From: an uncultured Flavobacteriales bacterium
GTDB lineage: Bacteria; Bacteroidota; Bacteroidia; Flavobacteriales_D; Crocinitomicaceae
Reading direction: 5' to 3'
Assembly (NCBI GenBank): GCA_903879765.1
Contig: CAIRMS010000147.1
Location: 1-9,882, forward strand
DNA: 9,882 nt
The position numbers and the translations under genes are program-made. The notes below the pieces were generated by a model. It searched no databases and had not been told where the DNA came from. It saw nothing but the letters and a program-made list of their open reading frames with translations. Positions 5,289-9,882 of the stretch are shown here, one piece after another (within the stretch, counting starts at the first letter, position 1; each line of letters begins with the position of its first letter).

Positions 5289-6360
5289 GAGGAAATTTAA
5301 AAGCAGTTGTTCGAACTCGTTTTGTATTAATTCCATTGATGTTTTCTTCAAGAATCAAGGATTGAGCGCTTTGATCTGAAAATACGGCGTCAATTGATTT
5401 GACCTCTGCACAAGGTACATTTTGATTGTTCATCATTGTTAAGATTTCTCGACTTGGTAAATGGACAATGATCGATTGAAGGATTTCGGATAAGATGGAC
5501 CTGTTTGCTAGTCGTTGTTGATTGTGTAAAAAACGTTCATCATTTGCGAGTTCTGAATGATTCAAACTTGTTACGAGCTTATCAAAATGTTTATCAGAAC
5601 CAATGGCGAAAGTGATTGTTTTTTCGTCTTTTGTTTGAAAAAGTTCGCCATACGGTGCGATGTTTGGATGTAAACTTCCAATTCTTTGTGCAATATGTCC
5701 AGTCATCAGATAATTAGAAGCTTGGTTCGCTAGGCTGCAAACAGCAGCATCGTATAACGATACACTAACTTCAGCGCCTTTGCCGGAAAGTTGTCTTTCC
5801 ATTAAAGCCAATAGAATTCCTTCTTTCAATTGATGTCCTGCTAAAACATCAATCAATGCAACAGGCATTTTTACCGGTCCAGAGTCTTTGGTTCCATTCA
5901 TTGACATAAATCCAGATTCCGCTTGAAGAATTAAATCATAGGCGACACGATCGCTGTCATCACCAAAGCCGCTGATCTTCCCAATAATTAATTTTGGATT
6001 GATGCCATGTAGAAAGGAACTTTGAATATTTAATTTTTTGTCGTCTCCTCGTTTGAAGTTCGTCAGAAGGATATCGGCAGATTGAATCAATTTTAGAAAA
6101 TCTTTGTGTTGATTTTCAATGGATAAATCAAGTGTTAAATACGTTTTTCCATAATTTACACTGGAAAAGTACGCAGAGACATTACTTTCTGATTTTTCAA
6201 TTGGCAATTTCCAAGTACGCGTAACATCGGGTAGGGAAGGATGTTCAATTTTAATCACTTTTGCCCCAAGTTCGGCAAAAAACATACCTACAGATGGTCC
6301 AGCAAGGACCGTTGATAGTTCAATTACCGTTAATTCTTTAATGCTGTTTAGTATCTTCAT
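5281..6360 (-). CDS. CaiB/BaiF family (class III) CoA-transferase
   Basis: This 359-aa protein of the formyl-CoA transferase/carnitine CoA-transferase/alpha-methylacyl-CoA racemase superfamily starts at the ATG at 6358-6360. The N-terminal stretch VIELSTVLAGPSVGMFFAELGAKVIKIEHP (12-41) is the CoA-binding half, and NYGKTYLTLDL (69-79) is a second family signature. D171 in VALIDVLAG is the Asp that forms the acyl-enzyme intermediate in transferases. AYDLILQAESG (140-150) matches the family's region where racemases carry the catalytic His in AGHDINY; here Tyr141 replaces that His, so CoA transfer rather than racemisation is favoured. The length is at the short end (carnitine and formyl transferases are over 400 aa). 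The acyl donor and acceptor cannot be told from sequence, and no acyl-CoA dehydrogenase, ligase or hydratase lies nearby. It overlaps the upstream rlpA-like gene by 23 nt and the GNAT gene by 8 nt. Confidence 0.9.
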   Translation of the reverse strand: MKILNSIKELTVIELSTVLAGPSVGMFFAELGAKVIKIEHPSLPDVTRTWKLPIEKSESNVSAYFSSVNYGKTYLTLDLSIENQHKDFLKLIQSADILLTNFKRGDDKKLNIQSSFLHGINPKLIIGKISGFGDDSDRVAYDLILQAESGFMSMNGTKDSGPVKMPVALIDVLAGHQLKEGILLALMERQLSGKGAEVSVSLYDAAVCSLANQASNYLMTGHIAQRIGSLHPNIAPYGELFQTKDEKTITFAIGSDKHFDKLVTSLNHSELANDERFLHNQQRLANRSILSEILQSIIVHLPSREILTMMNNQNVPCAEVKSIDAVFSDQSAQSLILEENINGINTKRVRTTAFKFPHD

Positions 6361-6712
6361 TTTGCGTTGACAGGACTTCGATTGCTACCGTAGCAATCCC
6401 GTTTCTGACAAAATTAAGTTTTTTTGCCGCAGCCAAGGTCACATCAATAATATGACTTGAACTTTTAGGGAGTCGATCATTTATTTTAAGAATTACAACC
6501 GAATCATTTTTTACGTTCGTTACTTTCACCGTAGTTCCAAATGGAATTGATTTATGGGCTGCCGTCATTAAATTGTTATTGAAAACATCTCCTGATGAAG
6601 TTCTTCGTCCATTGAATGCATTACTGTAAAAAGTAGCGCTGCCTTTTTCAGTGTCTGAAACACTTGCTGATACGAGTAGAAAAATGAAAAAGATTCCTGT
6701 TAAAATACGCAT
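6338..6712 (-). CDS. RlpA-like double-psi beta-barrel secreted protein
   Basis: This protein is 124 aa from the ATG at 6710-6712; a longer frame begins at TTG 6745, but only the ATG puts a normal signal peptide at the N-terminus (MRILTGIFFIFLLVSASVSD). There is no lipobox Cys, so it should be periplasmic or secreted rather than a lipoprotein. Residues 24-113 are an RlpA-type domain: GSATFYSNAFNGRRTSSG (24-41), MTAAHKSIPFGTTVKVTN (49-66), INDRLP (77-82), IIDVTLAAAKKL (88-99). RlpA of Pseudomonas aeruginosa is a septal lytic transglycosylase that cuts glycan strands lacking stem peptides. By spacing, H53 and D79 match two of its active-site residues, but the third Asp is Asn (N45), and the usual NDRGP is NDRLP. 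The C-terminal SPOR domain is absent. Activity is therefore uncertain. It heads the four-gene operon and is divergent from aconitase. Confidence 0.88.
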   Translation of the reverse strand: MRILTGIFFIFLLVSASVSDTEKGSATFYSNAFNGRRTSSGDVFNNNLMTAAHKSIPFGTTVKVTNVKNDSVVILKINDRLPKSSSHIIDVTLAAAKKLNFVRNGIATVAIEVLSTQNEDTKQH

Positions 6713-6803
6713 GATTCGATTTTTTATGGAGTAAGTTACAATCAATCTTTAGGAATAAAAAATATTTCAGTCCTTTTCAATTTCTTTAATGCGTCAAAAT
6801 CAT

Positions 6804-6811
6804 TAAATTTG
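6804..6811 (+). promoter_or_regulatory. -7 box of the aconitase gene
   Basis: TAAATTTG is an exact match to TAnnTTTG. TTTC at 6781-6784, 19 nt upstream, matches the -33 TTTG at three of four positions. The ATG at 6839 is 27 nt downstream, implying a leader of about 20 nt. The box contains the TTG (6809) at which the longest open frame begins, which argues against that start being translated. Confidence 0.68.
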
Positions 6812-6838
6812 CGCGCACATCAAAATTACATTAGCACT

Positions 6839-9106
6839 ATGAAAGTATTCGATCTTGACATGATTCAAAAGGTATACGCACAATATCCTGAGCGTATTGC
6901 AGCAGCAAGAAAAGTGGTTGGTAGACCATTGACGTTATCCGAGAAAATTCTTTACGCTCACCTTTGGGACGGAAACGCTCAAGCAGCGTATGAACGTGGA
7001 AACTCTTACGTCGATTTCGCTCCAGATCGTGTAGCGATGCAAGATGCGACTGCTCAAATGGCTCTATTGCAATTCATGCAAGCAGGTAAAAAAAGAGTAG
7101 CGGTACCATCAACGGTACATGCAGATCACTTAATTCAAGCGAAATTAGGCGCAAGCAAAGATTTGCAAGAATCATTGAATCAAAACAATGAAGTGTTTAA
7201 CTTCTTGTCTTCGATTTCAAATAAATACGGAATTGGCTTTTGGAAACCAGGAGCAGGAATCATTCACCAAGTTGTATTAGAAAACTATGCATTTCCTGGC
7301 GGGATGATGATTGGTACGGATTCACATACTGTAAATGCTGGTGGACTTGGAATGATTGCGATTGGTGTTGGTGGAGCAGATGCTGTAGATGTCATGGCAG
7401 GAATGGCTTGGGAATTGAAATTCCCAAAGTTGATCGGTGTGAAGTTAACAGGTAAATTAAGTGGCTGGACTTCTGCAAAAGATGTGATTTTAAAAGTTGC
7501 AGATATCCTAACGGTTAAAGGAGGTACAGGTGCAATCGTTGAATACTTTGGTGAAGGAGCTATTTCTCTTTCATGTACTGGAAAAGGTACGATTTGTAAC
7601 ATGGGTGCTGAAATTGGTGCAACAACTTCTACATTTGGTTATGATGAGTCTATGCGTCGCTATTTAATGGCTACCGGACGTGAGGAAGTTGTGAAAGCAG
7701 CAGATCAAATCGCGGAACATTTAACTGGAGATCAAGAAGTGTATGATAATCCATCAGCTTACTTTGATCAAATCATTGAAATTAATTTAAGTGAATTGGA
7801 ACCGCATATTAATGGTCCATTTACTCCAGATAGAGGGACACCTGTTTCTAAAATGCGTGCAGAGGCAACAGCGAACAATTGGCCAATGAAAGTAGAGTGG
7901 GGTCTAATCGGTTCATGTACAAACTCTTCTTACGAGGATTTAGCTCGTGCGGCATCCATTGTTCAGCAAGCAGTTGCGCAAGGAATTTCACCGAAAGCAG
8001 AGTTTGGAATTAATCCAGGTTCTGAGCAGGTTCGCTTTACTGCTGATCGCGATGGAATTCTAGCGGATTTCGAGAAAATGGGTACGAAAGTGTTTACGAA
8101 TGCTTGTGGACCTTGTATCGGACAATGGTCAAGAGAAGGAGCGGAGAAACAAGAGAAAAATACGATTGTGCATTCATTCAACCGTAATTTTTCGAAACGT
8201 GCGGATGGAAATCCAAATACACATGCGTTTGTAACCTCTCCAGAAATGGTAGCTGCTTTGGCAATTGCTGGTGATTTAGGATTTAATCCTATAACAGATA
8301 CTTTAACAAACGACAAAGGAGAGCAAGTGAAATTGAATCCTCCTCATGGTGATGAATTACCAACGCGTGGATTTGCCGTTGATGACAATGGATATCAAGC
8401 TCCTGCTGAAGATGGTAGTGCGGTAGAAATTAAAGTTGCGCCAGATTCATCTCGTCTTCAATTATTAGAAAACTTCCCGATTTGGGACGGAAAAAATATT
8501 GAGTCAGCTCGTTTGTTGATTAAAGCGAAAGGAAAATGTACAACGGACCACATTTCGATGGCTGGACCATGGTTGCGTTACCGTGGACATTTAGACAACA
8601 TTTCGAATAACTTGTTGATTGGTGCTGAGAATGCATTCAATGGTGAGGCAAATTCAGTGAAAAATCAATTAACTGGCGAATACGGTGAAGTTCCTGCTGT
8701 ACAACGCGCGTACAAAGCCGCTGGAGTTCCAACAATCGTAGTAGGAGATCATAATTACGGCGAAGGTTCATCTCGTGAGCATGCAGCAATGGAACCACGT
8801 TATTTAGGTGTTTGTGCGGTCATTGTAAAATCGTTTGCTCGTATACACGAAACAAACTTGAAAAAACAGGGGATGTTAGCATTAACTTTCGCTAACGAGT
8901 CAGATTATGATAAAATCCATGAGAATGATACTTTCGACTTTACGGATTTAGAGTCTTTCACGCCTGGAAAACAAATTACTTTGAAATTGAATCACGCAAA
9001 TGGAACAAGTGAAGATATTATGTTGAATCATACGTATAATACGTCTCAAATCGAGTGGTTTAAAGCAGGTTCAGCATTGAATTTGATCAAATTAATGGAA
9101 GCATAA
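6839..9106 (+). CDS. acn: Aconitate hydratase, mitochondrial type
   Basis: This 755-aa [4Fe-4S] enzyme of the TCA cycle interconverts citrate and isocitrate through cis-aconitate in the cytoplasm. Cluster ligands are C360 (GSCTNSS), C423 and C426 (ACGPCIGQW). Other active-site stretches are VHADHLI (93-99), GTDSHT (159-164), and GEGSSREHAA (641-650) with the likely catalytic Ser and Arg. The C-terminal swivel domain contains KCTTDHISMAGPWLRYRGHL (566-585), very like eukaryotic mitochondrial aconitase, and the length matches that group rather than AcnA/IRP-type (about 890 aa) or AcnB. The frame is open back to TTG 6809, but this falls inside the -7 box, so the ATG at 6839 is the start. There is no Shine-Dalgarno sequence. 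The stop is 3 nt before the next gene. Confidence 0.97.
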   Translation: MKVFDLDMIQKVYAQYPERIAAARKVVGRPLTLSEKILYAHLWDGNAQAAYERGNSYVDFAPDRVAMQDATAQMALLQFMQAGKKRVAVPSTVHADHLIQAKLGASKDLQESLNQNNEVFNFLSSISNKYGIGFWKPGAGIIHQVVLENYAFPGGMMIGTDSHTVNAGGLGMIAIGVGGADAVDVMAGMAWELKFPKLIGVKLTGKLSGWTSAKDVILKVADILTVKGGTGAIVEYFGEGAISLSCTGKGTICNMGAEIGATTSTFGYDESMRRYLMATGREEVVKAADQIAEHLTGDQEVYDNPSAYFDQIIEINLSELEPHINGPFTPDRGTPVSKMRAEATANNWPMKVEWGLIGSCTNSSYEDLARAASIVQQAVAQGISPKAEFGINPGSEQVRFTADRDGILADFEKMGTKVFTNACGPCIGQWSREGAEKQEKNTIVHSFNRNFSKRADGNPNTHAFVTSPEMVAALAIAGDLGFNPITDTLTNDKGEQVKLNPPHGDELPTRGFAVDDNGYQAPAEDGSAVEIKVAPDSSRLQLLENFPIWDGKNIESARLLIKAKGKCTTDHISMAGPWLRYRGHLDNISNNLLIGAENAFNGEANSVKNQLTGEYGEVPAVQRAYKAAGVPTIVVGDHNYGEGSSREHAAMEPRYLGVCAVIVKSFARIHETNLKKQGMLALTFANESDYDKIHENDTFDFTDLESFTPGKQITLKLNHANGTSEDIMLNHTYNTSQIEWFKAGSALNLIKLMEA

Positions 9107-9109
9107 TAC

Positions 9110-9727
9110 ATGAAAAAGATACTTGCTCTTTTGTTTATTGGAACAATTGGCCTTGTTCATGGACAAGCGTCATTTCAAGGAAATCATTTGTTTGAGGTTT
9201 ATGGTGGAGGACCAAATTTCATGAAGTATGACTTTTTTGGATTGGGACCAAATTCAACAAGTGTTTCAGGTACAACAAGTATTCCTCCAAGTGGACTTCG
9301 ATATGCTTACATGATCTCGAACGATGTAAGTATTGGAGTCGATGTGATGTATAACTCTTTTCGTGAGTCTTACCTTTCAACAGATACGATGTTTATCAAT
9401 AACCAATGGACTTATGTTGAATCGAAATATGAGGATTTCAGATCGCGTTTGAGGGTTCAAGCACGTTTCAATTTTTTATTACCGAATGCGAGTCCAAATG
9501 TTGATAGCTATATCGGATTAGCTGTTGGCACGAACAATCGCTGGGAAAAGCAGTGGGTGAATGATTCTTTAGCTGTGAGCTATACATCAACAGATCTAGT
9601 AGCGGTTCCTGTTTCAGCAAGAGTTTGCTATGGATTTCGATATTTCTTTAGTTACAATTCTGCCTTAGGTGCAGAAGTCGGATTGGGAGGGCCACTCTTT
9701 TCCGTTCAGTACACCTATAAGTTTTAA
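9110..9727 (+). CDS. Small outer-membrane beta-barrel protein
   Basis: This 205-aa protein starts 3 nt after the aconitase stop and is almost certainly co-transcribed with it. Residues 1-18 (MKKILALLFIGTIGLVHG) are a clear signal peptide, with cleavage likely before QASF. The mature part (about 187 aa) shows alternating hydrophobic and aromatic strands separated by polar turns: LFEVYGGGPNF, GLRYAYMIS, VSIGVDVMYN, SRLRVQARFNFLL, SYIGLAVGTN, VPVSARVCYGFRYFF, ALGAEVGLGG. The last strand SVQYTYKF ends in aromatic Phe, the C-terminal signal used for barrel insertion. The size and strand number suggest an eight-stranded barrel of the OmpW/OmpX/porin-like type common in Bacteroidota. There is no type IX sorting domain. 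Transport substrate or function is unknown, and the link to aconitase has no obvious biochemical meaning. Confidence 0.82.
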   Translation: MKKILALLFIGTIGLVHGQASFQGNHLFEVYGGGPNFMKYDFFGLGPNSTSVSGTTSIPPSGLRYAYMISNDVSIGVDVMYNSFRESYLSTDTMFINNQWTYVESKYEDFRSRLRVQARFNFLLPNASPNVDSYIGLAVGTNNRWEKQWVNDSLAVSYTSTDLVAVPVSARVCYGFRYFFSYNSALGAEVGLGGPLFSVQYTYKF

Positions 9728-9786
9728 TTAGAAAAGTAAAGACTGTATCATCCTAAAAAAGGTTGACTGGTTAGACCAAAGATAAT

Positions 9787-9824
9787 GAACCCTTTTCATT
9801 AACATGAAGAGGGTTCTTTTTTTT
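9787..9824 (+). terminator. Strong intrinsic terminator of the aconitase-barrel operon
   Basis: The arms 9787-9799 and 9804-9816 pair over 13 bp with one G-U, starting GAACCC/GGGTTC, around a TAAC loop, and are followed by eight T (9817-9824). It begins 59 nt after the barrel gene's stop. The intervening 9728-9786 shows no gene. Confidence 0.92.
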
Positions 9825-9882
9825 CCATGTTTTAAGTATAATTTTATTCTGTAAATGTGCTTTATTAGGAGTTAACATTCCG
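9825..9882 (+). other. Unassigned tail, possible promoter for a gene beyond the window
   Basis: These last 58 bases are AT-rich with no coding frame I can support. TAAATGTG at 9852-9859 is one mismatch from the -7 consensus and could start a transcript leaving the window, but no -33 element is clear. Confidence 0.25.

Noticed and set aside
6713..6803. Promoter for the rlpA-like operon on the minus strand
   Set aside because: One must exist in or above this gap, but I find no TAnnTTTG match on the minus strand here, so I did not call a site.
7285..7602. 105-aa minus-strand frame inside aconitase
   Set aside because: It lies wholly opposite a highly conserved coding region and shows no promoter, signal or domain of its own.
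7963..8316. 117-aa minus-strand frame inside aconitase
   Set aside because: It is antisense to the cluster-binding region of aconitase; codon constraint there explains the lack of stops.
9764..9773. Small GGT-N-ACC palindrome upstream of the last terminator
   Set aside because: It is too short, and the strong hairpin at 9787-9816 already explains termination.

Overview
The window looks like ordinary chromosome of a Bacteroidota member, most likely order Flavobacteriales; a Fluviicola/Crocinitomicaceae-like source is my low-confidence guess. Reasons: AT-rich coding sequence, very few Shine-Dalgarno sequences before starts, -7 boxes of the Bacteroidota type TAnnTTTG (the exact octamer TAAATTTG occurs before three genes), a bTHX ribosomal protein with the phylum's MGKGDKKT N-terminus, and short 20-30 nt leaders. 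I see no mobile element, CRISPR array, RNA gene, phage gene or defence locus. All protein genes look intact except the first, which is cut by the window edge.

Layout. 1-516 (+) is the 3' end of clpB. It converges on an unrecognised 178-aa gene (572-1108, -) across a perfect 40-bp palindromic bidirectional terminator. A divergent promoter region (1109-1286) separates that gene from a cytoplasmic cyclophilin-type peptidyl-prolyl isomerase (1287-1742, +). The isomerase converges on the serine-biosynthesis pair serC-serA (3834 down to 1810, -) over a second bidirectional terminator. Upstream of serC comes a third palindromic terminator, then the gene for a bTHX-like small ribosomal protein with a histone-H1-like Lys/Ala/Pro tail (3946-4137, -).

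Next is a tightly packed minus-strand operon, read from 6712 down to 4177: an RlpA-like double-psi beta-barrel protein, a class III (CaiB/BaiF) CoA-transferase, a GNAT acetyltransferase and a TrmH-like tRNA 2'-O-methyltransferase. Successive genes overlap by 23, 8 and 4 nt, so translational coupling is likely. No terminator lies between trmH and the bTHX gene, so the latter may be read both from the operon and from its own promoter. Divergently, a mitochondrial-type aconitase gene (6839-9106, +) is followed after only 3 nt by a small outer-membrane beta-barrel gene (9110-9727, +), and a strong hairpin terminator closes that unit.

Three gene starts need moving from the longest-ORF position: aconitase to 6839, rlpA-like to 6712 and GNAT to 5288. 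In each case the longer version begins at TTG, and an internal ATG fits the family, signal peptide or promoter better. I found no convincing undescribed system. The items most worth a second look are the active-site substitutions in the RlpA-like protein, the H1-like tail on bTHX, the repeated half-sites upstream of serC, and a near-identical 12-nt leader element shared by the isomerase and aconitase genes.
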